Shown here one piece after another: positions 7,666-15,961 of a DNA stretch of 64,000 nucleotides (position 1 is the first letter of the stretch; each line of letters opens with the position of its first letter). The notes beneath the pieces are model-generated. The model searched no databases, had not been told where the DNA came from, and saw only the letters and a program-made list of their open reading frames with translations. The stretch is taken from assembly GCF_028369135.1 (NCBI RefSeq), contig NZ_JAPWHW010000007.1, positions 143,822 to 207,821 on the forward strand, given 5' to 3'. Both the position numbers and the translations under genes were made by a program. Source of the stretch: Roseovarius sp. ZX-A-9. GTDB taxonomy: Bacteria; Pseudomonadota; Alphaproteobacteria; Rhodobacterales; Rhodobacteraceae.

Positions 7666-9024
7666 TCAGGGGGCGCGGTGCAGGTAGCGGCCCAGGCCGC
7701 CGATGCCTTCGGCAAGCTGGCCATTCTCGGCCATAACCTGCCCGCGCAAGATGGTGTGGGTGACGCTGCTGCGGAATGTCATGCCCTCGAAGGGCGAGTA
7801 GTCCGAATGCGAAGGGTAATTGGCGGCGTCTACGCGGGTTTCGCCCTCGGGGTCGATCACCACCAGATCGGCGTCATGGCCCGGCGCGATACGCCCCTTG
7901 CCCTGAACCGAATATAGATCCGCCACGTTGGAGGACGTTGCCGCCGCGAGTGTCTCGATCGCGATGCCGCGCGTGTGGAAACCCTCGTGCATGGCGACCG
8001 GCAGGATCTGCGCGATGCCGGGAAAACCGGCTGTCGCCTGCCAGATATCCGGCCCCTTGGTGGCGCGTTTGCGCGGCACATGGTCAGACCCGATGGTGGT
8101 AATGTCGCCATTGCGCACCCCTTCCCACAGACCATCCACATCCGCCTGACTACGCAAGGGCGGATTGACCTTGCCCAGATTGCCGATGCCGCTGTCCTTG
8201 GTCAGCGACAGGTAGTGAATGCAGGTCTCCACATGGATGGACGCACGGCCCGGATGGCGCAACCGCCGCACCAGATCGAGGCTTTCGACGGTGGACATAT
8301 GCACGATGTTCACCGGGCATTCCGTCTTTTCCCCGAAATAGGCCACGCGAAAGACGTTCTCGGTCTCCAGAAATCCGGGTGACTGTTCATCCCAAACCGG
8401 CAGGTCGTCGCGCCCGGCGGCCTTCAGGGGTTCGCGAAATACCGGGATCACCTCGGTATTCTCGCAATGCACGCCAACAACGCCGCCCTTGATCCGCGCG
8501 CCCGCCTGAAGCGCGCGAAACAACAGCGCATCGTCCACTTCGCCAAAGCCCTTGGCGGCCCCGGTCGCCCCTTTGTACATCAGGTACACCTTGACGGATG
8601 TCACGCCGAACCGTTGCGAGAGTGCGGCCAGCTCCTCGACATGCCGGGTCGCGGTCACGCCGAAATGCAGCCCGAAATCCATCGCAGCACGTGCCTTGGC
8701 CCCGTCGATCCACGGCCCGGTCGCGGCGTTCAGATCATCGCTGCGCCAGAAACTGAACAGCCCCGTGACACCGCCCAGCAGCGCGGTGCGGGTTTCGGTA
8801 TCCCAGTCACTTTCCTTGTCGCCAAAGCCGATATGCGTGTGCGGGTCGATGAGGCCCGGCATCACGAAACGGTCGGTGCAGTCGATCACCCGCGTCGCGC
8901 GCAGCTCTTCGCCGGGCGCCAGAATGGCCGCGATCCGCCCGTCGCGCACCGCGACCGATCCGCGCTGCACACCCTCGCCGGGAAAGACGATCTCGCCGTT
9001 CTTCAAGATCAGATCATAGCTCAT
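7666..9024 (-). CDS. Dihydropyrimidinase/hydantoinase/allantoinase-family cyclic amidohydrolase
   Basis: This 452-residue metal-dependent amidohydrolase carries DPHTH (60-64), Lys145 in SVKVYLMYK (expected carboxylated bridging Lys), His187 in VHCEN, His242 in IVHMST and a later GSDH aspartate. All binuclear-site ligands of D-hydantoinase, dihydropyrimidinase and allantoinase are therefore present. The ATG (9022-9024) overlaps the aconitase-paralogue stop as ATGA. The family opens cyclic amides (hydantoins, dihydropyrimidines, allantoin); the exact ring is unknown. The amidase gene follows after 11 bases, suggesting sequential action. Confidence 0.9.
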   Translation of the reverse strand: MSYDLILKNGEIVFPGEGVQRGSVAVRDGRIAAILAPGEELRATRVIDCTDRFVMPGLIDPHTHIGFGDKESDWDTETRTALLGGVTGLFSFWRSDDLNAATGPWIDGAKARAAMDFGLHFGVTATRHVEELAALSQRFGVTSVKVYLMYKGATGAAKGFGEVDDALLFRALQAGARIKGGVVGVHCENTEVIPVFREPLKAAGRDDLPVWDEQSPGFLETENVFRVAYFGEKTECPVNIVHMSTVESLDLVRRLRHPGRASIHVETCIHYLSLTKDSGIGNLGKVNPPLRSQADVDGLWEGVRNGDITTIGSDHVPRKRATKGPDIWQATAGFPGIAQILPVAMHEGFHTRGIAIETLAAATSSNVADLYSVQGKGRIAPGHDADLVVIDPEGETRVDAANYPSHSDYSPFEGMTFRSSVTHTILRGQVMAENGQLAEGIGGLGRYLHRAP

Positions 9025-11696
9025 GCCGCATCCTCCAGCCGTTGCATCAGTCCCGCAAACATGCCGCCTGCCAGAAGCAATTCGCGTTCGGCGTCGCTTG
9101 CGATATCCACCTGCACCGTGAGCGCGCCGACGCCCTCGACCTCGACGCGGACCGGCGCGCCCTTGGTCACGCCGGCTTGCAGCCCCGAGATGCTCAGCGG
9201 CTCGAACCCCGTGAGCCCAAGCGCGTCGGCACCCTGCCCGGCGGCAAAAATCAGCGGCACAATGCCCATCCCGATCAGGTTGGCGCGGTGGATGCGCTCG
9301 AAGCTCTGCGCCAGCACCGCGCGCACGCCCAGAAGCTTTGGCCCCTTGGCCGCCCAATCCCGGCTCGACCCCATACCGTAGTCGCGCCCTGCCAGCACGA
9401 TTGCAGGCGTTCCCTCCGCGCGCAATGTCTGGGCCACGTCATAGATCGGCACCGGGGTAGCCCCCGGTGCGAGCCGCGTCATGCCGCCCGGTGCGCCGGG
9501 CGCAAGCCGGTTGTGCAGGCTCGGGTTACCAAAAGTGATGCGCGCCATGAACTCGTGATTACCCCGGCGTTGCGTCACCGCGTTGAAATCCTGCGGTGCC
9601 ACGCCCTGCGCGATCAAATACTGCCCGGCCAACCCGTCGGGCGCAATCGCGCCGCTGGGTGTAATGTGATCGGTGGTCAGCGAGTCGCCTACCCAGAGCA
9701 ACGCCCGCGCGCCGTCGATCACATCCGGCATGGGCGGATTATCCGTGTCAAAGAAGGGAGGCTTGCACACATAGGTCGAGGTGGCATCCCATGCAAAACG
9801 CCGCCCCTCGGGCGCGGCGAGCCGTTGCCAGAGCTCCGCCCCATCAAACACCGTTGCATAGCTTTCGCGAAACTGTTCGGGCGTCAGGCTGTCGGCCACC
9901 AGTGTGGCGATCTCAGCCTCCTCCGGCCAGATATCGCGTAGGTAAACCGGCGTGCCATCGGCGCCTGTGCCCAGCGGTTCATCCTCCAGCGCGATGTCGA
10001 TGCGTCCGGCCAGCGCAAAGGCCACCACCAGCGGCGGCGATGCAAGATAGGCGGCGCGGCACTGCGGGTGAATGCGCCCTTCGAAATTGCGGTTGCCCGA
10101 CAGGATCGCGGCGGCAACCAGATCGCCCGCCTCCACCGCCTCGGCCACGCCGGGGTTGAGCGGGCCGGACTTGCCGGAGCAGGTGGTGCAACCGTGGCCG
10201 ACCACGTGAAAGCCCAGCGCCTCAAGCGGCGCCATCAGGCCAGCGCGCGCCAGGTAGCCGTCCACCAGCCGCGAGCCCGGCGCGAGCGATGTCTTTACCT
10301 GGGGCGGCACGCGCAGCCCCCGCGCCACCGCGTTGCGCGCCAGCAGCCCCGCCGCGATCATCACATGCGGGTTCGACGTGTTGGTGCAGGATGTGATCGC
10401 CGCCAGCACGATGCTGCCATGGCGCAGCGTGCCGCCAGCGCCGTTCCCGGCGCTCTGAGCTATCTGCTCGGCGCTCAGGCCAAAGCCGCCCTCGGTCACC
10501 GGGGCCGTCAGCGCGGCTGCGAAGGCATCCTTGAGTTGCGTCAGCGGCACCCGGTCCTGCGGACGTTTCGGCCCGGCAACACTGGGGGCTATCGCGCCAA
10601 GGTCGATCTCGACCAATTCGGAATATTCGGGCTCTGGCGCGCCCTCTTCGGCATAGAGCCCTGCCGCCTTTGCATAGGCCTCGACCAGCGCCACATGGCC
10701 CGGTGCGCGGCCCGACTGGCGCAGATAGGCGATGGTCTGCGCGTCGATGGCGAAATAGCCAATCGTCGCGCCGTATTCGGGGGCCATGTTGGCAATCGTC
10801 GCGCGGTCCGGAACTGTCAAAGCTGCCGCACCGGGGCCGCAGAACTCGACAAAATCGCCGACGACGCCGACCTGCCGCAACCGCTCGGTAATGGTCAGAA
10901 CGGCATCGGTTGTCGTCGCCCCCGCAGGCAACCGGCCCGTCAGACGCACGCCCACCACACGCGGGATGCGCACCACGTGACGTTGGCCCAGCGCGGCCGC
11001 CTCGCCGTCGATGCCACCGACACCCCAGGCCAGCACCCCCAGCCCGTTGACCATCGGTGTATGGCTGTCGCAGCCCAGCACGAATTCGGGCGCGGCAACG
11101 GGGCCGTATCCGGGCAGGTCCGCCATGTGCACCAGCTCTGCCAACCGCTCCAGATGAACCTGGTGGATGATCCCCGCACCCGGCGGCACGATCCTGAGAT
11201 TGGCAAAGCCCTGCTGCGCCCATTTGAAGAAGCTGTAGCGCTCTGCATTGCGCGCGTATTCGGCCAGCAGGTTGTGCTGCGCCGCATTCGGGTGGCCCGC
11301 CCGATCGACGATCAGTGAATGATCCACCACCAGCGTGATTGGCACGCGCGGCTCGACCGCCTCTACCGGCGCACCCGCCGCATGGGCAGCGTCACGCGCG
11401 GCCGCCAGATCCATCAGTACGGGCAGACCGCTCGAATCGGGCAGGATGAGGCGCGTGACGTCCAGCGCCGCCGAAACCGGCGCGCCTTGCGCCGACCAAT
11501 CGGCAATGCGAGCCACATCGTCGGCAGAGGTACGACCCGCCAAGGCCTGCCGCGCGACGTTTTCCAACACCACCCTGAGGCAATATGGCAAGGGCCGCGC
11601 GCGATTGCTGAGCAGCGCGCGCAGATCGACGCAACGCGCGGGCTCGGCGTCCGGCACGGCAAAATCGCGTAGCTGTGGCATCTGCGGCTTGGTCAA
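9021..11696 (-). CDS. Aconitase (AcnA) family hydratase, catabolic paralogue
   Basis: The 891-residue protein has full AcnA length and the [4Fe-4S] ligands Cys437 (TSCTNT), Cys503 and Cys506 (GCTTCSGKSGP). GNRNFEGR and GSSRDWAAKG are conserved. Departures include GMGSSR where family members normally have GSGSSR, and SGKSGPL in place of IGNSGPL after the cluster Cys. Its place in a regulated catabolic operon makes a substrate-shifted (de)hydratase more likely than the housekeeping TCA enzyme. The start appears to be TTG (11694-11696) behind GGGGAAGAG; ATG 11679-11681 is possible but lacks a good ribosome site. It may feed the lyase encoded at 12533. Confidence 0.9.
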   Translation of the reverse strand: MTKPQMPQLRDFAVPDAEPARCVDLRALLSNRARPLPYCLRVVLENVARQALAGRTSADDVARIADWSAQGAPVSAALDVTRLILPDSSGLPVLMDLAAARDAAHAAGAPVEAVEPRVPITLVVDHSLIVDRAGHPNAAQHNLLAEYARNAERYSFFKWAQQGFANLRIVPPGAGIIHQVHLERLAELVHMADLPGYGPVAAPEFVLGCDSHTPMVNGLGVLAWGVGGIDGEAAALGQRHVVRIPRVVGVRLTGRLPAGATTTDAVLTITERLRQVGVVGDFVEFCGPGAAALTVPDRATIANMAPEYGATIGYFAIDAQTIAYLRQSGRAPGHVALVEAYAKAAGLYAEEGAPEPEYSELVEIDLGAIAPSVAGPKRPQDRVPLTQLKDAFAAALTAPVTEGGFGLSAEQIAQSAGNGAGGTLRHGSIVLAAITSCTNTSNPHVMIAAGLLARNAVARGLRVPPQVKTSLAPGSRLVDGYLARAGLMAPLEALGFHVVGHGCTTCSGKSGPLNPGVAEAVEAGDLVAAAILSGNRNFEGRIHPQCRAAYLASPPLVVAFALAGRIDIALEDEPLGTGADGTPVYLRDIWPEEAEIATLVADSLTPEQFRESYATVFDGAELWQRLAAPEGRRFAWDATSTYVCKPPFFDTDNPPMPDVIDGARALLWVGDSLTTDHITPSGAIAPDGLAGQYLIAQGVAPQDFNAVTQRRGNHEFMARITFGNPSLHNRLAPGAPGGMTRLAPGATPVPIYDVAQTLRAEGTPAIVLAGRDYGMGSSRDWAAKGPKLLGVRAVLAQSFERIHRANLIGMGIVPLIFAAGQGADALGLTGFEPLSISGLQAGVTKGAPVRVEVEGVGALTVQVDIASDAERELLLAGGMFAGLMQRLEDAA

Positions 11697-11740
11697 GCTC
11701 TTCCCCGGGTGGTCGCATCTTGCATGTCAGTTCACGGTGG

Positions 11741-11768
11741 AGATTACACCGGGATGTCAAAGTGTCAA
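11741..11768 (-). promoter_or_regulatory. Putative promoter of the aconitase-paralogue operon
   Basis: On the minus strand TTGACA (11768-11763) and TAATCT (11746-11741) are separated by 16 bases. The -35 is embedded in the operator at 11759-11774, the same arrangement as at 6787-6814. Confidence 0.55.
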
Positions 11769-11774
11769 CACTTT
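11759..11774. promoter_or_regulatory. GntR-type operator, site 3 (perfect palindrome)
   Basis: AAAGTGTCAACACTTT, identical to site 1. It overlaps the -35 of the aconitase-paralogue operon and lies in the divergent region shared with gntR. Confidence 0.78.
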
Positions 11775-11841
11775 GATCAATGCAGGCTTGCGAGACGTCA
11801 ATATCTCGGCTATTAGTTGAGTTAACAGGGTAAATTCGCCC

Positions 11842-11857
11842 AAAGTGTTGACAGGAG
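11842..11857. promoter_or_regulatory. GntR-type operator, site 4 (imperfect), overlapping the gntR ribosome site
   Basis: The left arm AAAGTGTTGACA matches the reverse complement of the operator; the right end is degenerate because it merges with the AGGAG ribosome site of gntR. Its centre is about 83 bp (about eight helical turns) from site 3. Binding here would give autoregulation and could support looping. Confidence 0.6.
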
Positions 11858-11867
11858 CCGTGTCCCT

Positions 11868-12536
11868 TTGCCACGTCCAGAGCAAACTACACTGGTCAAC
11901 CAGGTTTTTGACAGGATATTCGATCTGCTTGTCTCTGGCGAGATCCCGCTGGGCGGCGTCGTGAACGAAGCCGCGCTGGCCGAACGGTTCTGCGTCAGCC
12001 GCGGCCCGGTACGCGAGGCGGTCAAGCAGTTTCAGGGCCGTGGCTTGGTGATCAAGGAGCCATATCTCAAGGCCCGCGTGGTTGAGCTGTCCGTCTCGGA
12101 CATGATCGAGATTTTCCAGCTGCGCGAGGCCGTCGAGGGCATGTCGGTGCGGCTGGCCACGCTCAACATGAGCGATGCCGAGCTCGATGAATTGGTCGCT
12201 GACTTCTCGCAGCCCCGCCCTGACAGCGCCGAGGTGCTCGACGTACACGTCCGGATCGCCGAAGGCAGCGGCAACGCGCGCATCCGTGCGCTGCTCTGCG
12301 ATGAGCTCTATTACCTTCTGCGCCTCTACAGGGCGCGATCGGGCGACATGCCGGGCCGACGGGAAAACGCCTATGCCGAACACTGGCAGATCCTGCGCGC
12401 GATGAAGACACGCGATGCGGACCTCGCGGAATCACTGATGCGCGCGCATATCCTGCGCGCCACCAAATCATTGCAGGAACTGCTGGCCAAAGAAACGACA
12501 GCGCTGGCGGCTATCGCCAAAGGAGATGCCCGATGA
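11868..12536 (+). CDS. GntR-family (FadR/FCD subfamily) transcriptional regulator
   Basis: A 222-residue regulator with a winged helix in the first 75 residues (NEAALAERFCVSRGPVREAV is the recognition region) and an all-helical FCD ligand-binding domain after it. FCD proteins usually bind small organic acids. Translation appears to start at TTG (11868-11870) after AGGAG; no in-frame ATG or GTG fits. It is divergent from the aconitase-paralogue operon and coupled by ATGA to the lyase gene. It is the obvious candidate to bind the palindromes at 6805, 6901, 11759 and 11842, with an intermediate acting as inducer. Confidence 0.92.
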   Translation: MPRPEQTTLVNQVFDRIFDLLVSGEIPLGGVVNEAALAERFCVSRGPVREAVKQFQGRGLVIKEPYLKARVVELSVSDMIEIFQLREAVEGMSVRLATLNMSDAELDELVADFSQPRPDSAEVLDVHVRIAEGSGNARIRALLCDELYYLLRLYRARSGDMPGRRENAYAEHWQILRAMKTRDADLAESLMRAHILRATKSLQELLAKETTALAAIAKGDAR

Positions 12537-13462
12537 ACATGATCAAGACCGCCCCCGTCAAACCCACCCGCCGCATGCGCGAACTGATGGCCGGCAGTGA
12601 CCTGCTGGTCTCGCCCGGGGTTTTTGACGGCTATAGCGTCCGGGTGGTTGAAAAGATGGGGTTCAAGACGGCCTGCACTACGGGTGCGGGCCTGTCCAAC
12701 TCGCGGCTTGGCGTGCCGGATGTCGGGATCATGGGCCTGACCGACAACGTCGATGCCTGCCGCATGATCGCGCGGTCGGTGTCGATCCCGGTCATGGCCG
12801 ATGCCGATACCGGCTATGGCAATCCGGTCACGGTGCTGCACACGGTCCGGCAGTTCGAAGAGGCGGGCGTGGCGGGCGTCAACATCGAAGATCAGGTCAG
12901 CCCGAAACGCTGCGGCCACATGGCGGGCAAGGATGTGATCGACATGCGCGAAATGGCCCGCAAGATCGAAGCCGCCTGTGATGCGCGCCGCGACGATGAT
13001 TTCGTGGTGCTGGCGCGCACGGACGCTATTGCCGTCGAAGGGCTGGAGGCCGCGATCCGTCGCGCGCAGCTCTATGCACGCGCCGGCGCCGACATGATCT
13101 TTGCCGACGCCATCGGCGACGAGGATCAGATCAAGGCGCTGGTGGATGCCGTACCGGTGCCGGTATCGGTCAACATGGGCTTTGGCATCCGCAACCGGCC
13201 GACGACGCCGCTGATCCCCTTTGCCCGGCTGGCTGAAATCGGCGTGCGGCGCGTGACCCTGCCGCGCCTGCTGCCTGCCGCCGCCCTGTCGGCGATGGAG
13301 AACGCACTGGGATTGCTCAAGACAACGGTGGAAACCGGCGAAATCATGCACCGGCCGGATTTGCTGTCGAGTATCGAGGACATCTGGGCCCTGATGGGCC
13401 AGCCGGAAATGAAGGCGCTGGAAGCGCGCTACAATGACCTTGACGGGGTGGATGTCGGCTAA
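12533..13462 (+). CDS. Isocitrate lyase/PEP mutase superfamily lyase (methylisocitrate/dimethylmalate lyase-like)
   Basis: The 309-residue TIM-barrel enzyme has DADTGYG at residues 90-96 (Mg2+ site) and KRCGHMAGK at 125-133. That second motif contains the catalytic Cys127 of 2-methylisocitrate, 2,3-dimethylmalate and related C-C lyases; it is closer to these than to isocitrate lyase itself. It overlaps gntR by ATGA. With the divergent aconitase-like hydratase it makes a hydrate-then-cleave pair like those of the 2-methylcitrate cycle or anaerobic nicotinate breakdown. Products would be a 2-oxo acid (often pyruvate) plus a carboxylic acid. No methylcitrate synthase is visible, so propionate metabolism is unlikely. 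Confidence 0.88.
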   Translation: MNMIKTAPVKPTRRMRELMAGSDLLVSPGVFDGYSVRVVEKMGFKTACTTGAGLSNSRLGVPDVGIMGLTDNVDACRMIARSVSIPVMADADTGYGNPVTVLHTVRQFEEAGVAGVNIEDQVSPKRCGHMAGKDVIDMREMARKIEAACDARRDDDFVVLARTDAIAVEGLEAAIRRAQLYARAGADMIFADAIGDEDQIKALVDAVPVPVSVNMGFGIRNRPTTPLIPFARLAEIGVRRVTLPRLLPAAALSAMENALGLLKTTVETGEIMHRPDLLSSIEDIWALMGQPEMKALEARYNDLDGVDVG

Positions 13463-13463
13463 G

Positions 13464-13489
13464 CCCGAGGGGCGCCTTCAGCCCTCGGG
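13464..13489. terminator. Hairpin between convergent lyase and marR genes
   Basis: Arms CCCGAGGG (13464-13471) and CCCTCGGG (13482-13489) are perfectly complementary with a 10-base loop. It begins 2 bases after the lyase stop; the right arm lies in the last codons of marR. There is no long T-run, so termination strength is uncertain. Confidence 0.5.
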
Positions 13490-13966
13490 TGTCTCGGGCT
13501 TGTAGGGCGGCAATTGCTGCCAGCGCGGCACGTCGTGGCCCATCCGGTCCAGCAGTTTCTCCAGCAGATCGCGCTCATCCGAACTCAACGTCGCGGTCAG
13601 GTGTTCTTCGGCTTGCTGGAACCACGCCATCACAACGTCATATTGCATCCGCCCGGGCGGCTCCAGAAACAGCAGCTTGCGGCGGCCATCTGCTGCGTCC
13701 ACCCGGCGGCTGATCATCCCCTTGGCCAGCAGCGACGACACCGCCCGGCTGATCGTGTTCGAGGGCTGTTCGGTGACCTCGCAGATGTCGCTCGAACTCA
13801 GCCCGTCGCGGTAGACCAGACAGATCAACACGGTCCATTCAGGCCGGATCAACCCAAATTCGCGTTCCATGCGGCGCAGCAAGGGCTCGCGCATGAAATT
13901 GGTCAGAAAAGCCATCCGGTAGCCGATGGGGAGCGGCGTCGCGTCCAATATGTCGATCAGCTTCAT
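13478..13966 (-). CDS. MarR-family transcriptional regulator
   Basis: A 162-residue winged-helix regulator. The helix-turn-helix lies around residues 58-80 (LSSSDICEVTEQPSNTISRAVSSL), followed by the wing RRVDAADGRRK. I chose the ATG at 13964-13966 because GGAG precedes it; an upstream start at 13999 would run into the operator. It is divergent from the TRAP genes. The long palindrome at 14002-14046 lies in the shared region, so it probably represses itself and the TRAP operon until a ligand, often an aromatic or phenolic acid in this family, binds. Confidence 0.93.
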   Translation of the reverse strand: MKLIDILDATPLPIGYRMAFLTNFMREPLLRRMEREFGLIRPEWTVLICLVYRDGLSSSDICEVTEQPSNTISRAVSSLLAKGMISRRVDAADGRRKLLFLEPPGRMQYDVVMAWFQQAEEHLTATLSSDERDLLEKLLDRMGHDVPRWQQLPPYKPETPEG

Positions 13967-14001
13967 GGTGTCTCCTGCCTTTTGGACCTGACTATGCACA
14001 A

Positions 14002-14046
14002 AATTCGCTCCACATGGAAATAAATTAGTTCCGTGTGGAGCAAATT
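14002..14046. promoter_or_regulatory. Long inverted repeat, probable MarR operator
   Basis: Arms AATTCGCTCCACATGGAA (14002-14019) and the inverted copy at 14029-14046 match at 16 of 18 positions, separated by a 9-base AT-rich spacer. It sits in the marR/dctQ divergent region. MarR dimers typically bind 16-20 bp palindromes; this one is long enough for two dimers or for the operator plus promoter elements. Confidence 0.7.
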
Positions 14047-14082
14047 CACGCTAGGCTCTCCCAAGATCGGGGAGGATCGCGC

Positions 14083-14622
14083 ATGCCGCTGGAGGCAGGA
14101 ATGAGATCGCTGGGGCAGGCGATGCTGAACGCACTGGCGGTGCTGTTGATCGCGCTCATGCTCTGTGTTGTGCTGCAGGTCGCCTGCAGCTTTTTCGACA
14201 TCAACCCCCTGATAACATTCGGCCAGAGCGTCATGTTTCTTGGCAAGGGCATCACCCTGAATTCGCTGCTCGACCTGCAATGGCACCTCTTCGCGCTGAT
14301 CTGCCTTGTTCCCTCGGGCGCGGTTCTGATCCGCGACGGGCATGTGCGGGTGGATTTCATCTATGCACAGCTACGGCCCGGCACACGGCGCGGCATCGAC
14401 GGGGCGGGCCATGTGATCTTTGCGCTGCCGTTCTTTGTCATGTCCCTGCCCGCCGCTTGGGATTTCGCCATGCGTGCCTACCGTTCCGGCGAAGGGTCGC
14501 GCAATGGCGGCCTTGATGATCTTTGGCTGATCAAGCTGGTGCTGCCCTTCGGGCTTGGCCTGCTGGCGCTGGCAATCCTGTGGGAGGCCGGTCGGCTGAT
14601 CCGCGGACAGCGCGCATCATGA
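14083..14622 (+). CDS. TRAP transporter small membrane subunit (DctQ family)
   Basis: A 179-residue protein with four hydrophobic segments, as expected for DctQ. The chosen ATG follows GGGGAGGATCGCGC. The segment SGAVLIRDGHVRVDFIY is the usual conserved DctQ motif (LRxxxHVRVD type). It overlaps dctM by ATGA. With the following DctM and DctP it forms an Na+-driven organic-acid importer. Confidence 0.9.
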   Translation: MPLEAGMRSLGQAMLNALAVLLIALMLCVVLQVACSFFDINPLITFGQSVMFLGKGITLNSLLDLQWHLFALICLVPSGAVLIRDGHVRVDFIYAQLRPGTRRGIDGAGHVIFALPFFVMSLPAAWDFAMRAYRSGEGSRNGGLDDLWLIKLVLPFGLGLLALAILWEAGRLIRGQRAS

Positions 14623-15929
14623 GCGAATTCGCCCTGCCGCTGGCGATGGCCGCATTGACGATGCTGGGCATCATATCGGGCTATCGCGTGGCGCTGGTGC
14701 TGGCGGGCACTGCGGCGCTGTTTATCCTGGTGTCGGACCTGCCGGTGGCGTTCTTCAAGCTGATCATCAGCCGGATCTACGCCAACGTGCTGTCAAACTG
14801 GCTGTTCGTGGCGATCCCGATGTTCATCTTCATGGGGCTGATCCTGGAGAAATCCGGCGTCGCGGAGCGCTCGCTCAAGGGCGCGCAGCGTGCCCTGGGC
14901 GGCTCCCCCGCCGGCATGGGGATATCGGTGCTGGTCGTGGGGCTGCTGCTGGCGGCCTCGTCCGGTGTGGTGGGGGCGTCGGTGGTGCTGCTGGCATTGC
15001 TGGCCCTGCCCCGGATGCAAGAGGCCGGGTTCGATACCCCTACCAGCGCCGGGCTGATCGCCGCATCGGGCACGATGGCGATCCTTGTTCCGCCCTCGGT
15101 GATGCTAATCGTGCTGGGCGACCAGTTGCAAACCTCGGTTCCCGCGATGTTCGCGGGTGCCATCGGGCCGGGCCTGTTGCTGGTCGCGCTCTACGGGGCA
15201 TATGTCCTGCGGCGCGCACGCAAGCTGCCCCGGCAGGCCGCAGCACAAGACGGGCGCGGTGGCATTGCCGCGCTGCTGGTGGACGTAGCGCCACTGCTGG
15301 TTCTCATCATCTGCGTGCTCGGGTCGATCATCGGCGGGCTGGCCACCCCGACCGAGGCCAGCGGGCTGGGCGCATTCGGAGCGGTCATCGTCACCCTGAT
15401 CTATCGCCGCTTCAGTATCGCCATGCTGATGGATGCGGCCCGCGACACGGTGACGACAACATCAATGGTCGCGCTGGTGATCATCGGTGCGACCTGCTTT
15501 GCCGCAGTGTTTCGCGGCGTCGGCGGGGATGAGATGATCCAATCCGGCCTGGGCCAGTTCGGCACCAGCCCCTGGGTGGTGATGGGTGTGATCATGGCGT
15601 CGATCTTCCTGCTCGGGTTTTTCCTCGACTGGCTGGAAATCACCCTGATCCTGATCCCGATATTCGCCCCCGTCATCGCCGCGCTCGATTTCGGCAATGG
15701 GCTGGTGGGCGAGGATCTGATGATCTGGTTCGGCATCCTCGTGGCCGTAAATCTGCAAACCTCGTTTCTGACGCCGCCATTTGGCTTTGCGCTATTCTAC
15801 GTGCGCGGCGCGGTCGGTGACCGTGTCAGCACCGGCCAGATCTATCGCGGCGTGCTGCCCTTCATCGGACTGCAACTGCTGGCAATGGGGCTGCTGATGG
15901 CGCTGCCAGCCATCGTCATCGGCTTCTGA
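14619..15929 (+). CDS. TRAP transporter large permease (DctM family)
   Basis: The 436-residue polytopic protein has the DctM repeats, including PMFIFMGLILEKSGVAE near residue 65 and a FLDWLEITLILIPIFAPV segment near 330. The start ATG (14619) overlaps the dctQ stop. It is the ion-coupled translocation subunit; the substrate is set by DctP. Confidence 0.94.
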   Translation: MSEFALPLAMAALTMLGIISGYRVALVLAGTAALFILVSDLPVAFFKLIISRIYANVLSNWLFVAIPMFIFMGLILEKSGVAERSLKGAQRALGGSPAGMGISVLVVGLLLAASSGVVGASVVLLALLALPRMQEAGFDTPTSAGLIAASGTMAILVPPSVMLIVLGDQLQTSVPAMFAGAIGPGLLLVALYGAYVLRRARKLPRQAAAQDGRGGIAALLVDVAPLLVLIICVLGSIIGGLATPTEASGLGAFGAVIVTLIYRRFSIAMLMDAARDTVTTTSMVALVIIGATCFAAVFRGVGGDEMIQSGLGQFGTSPWVVMGVIMASIFLLGFFLDWLEITLILIPIFAPVIAALDFGNGLVGEDLMIWFGILVAVNLQTSFLTPPFGFALFYVRGAVGDRVSTGQIYRGVLPFIGLQLLAMGLLMALPAIVIGF

Positions 15930-15961
15930 CAAACGACAAAATTCCAACGGGAGGACCAACC

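Noticed and set aside
9021..13462. Methylcitrate cycle (prp) locus
   Set aside because: There is an aconitase-type hydratase and a methylisocitrate-lyase-like enzyme, but no methylcitrate synthase or PrpR, and the genes share a GntR operator with amidohydrolase genes.
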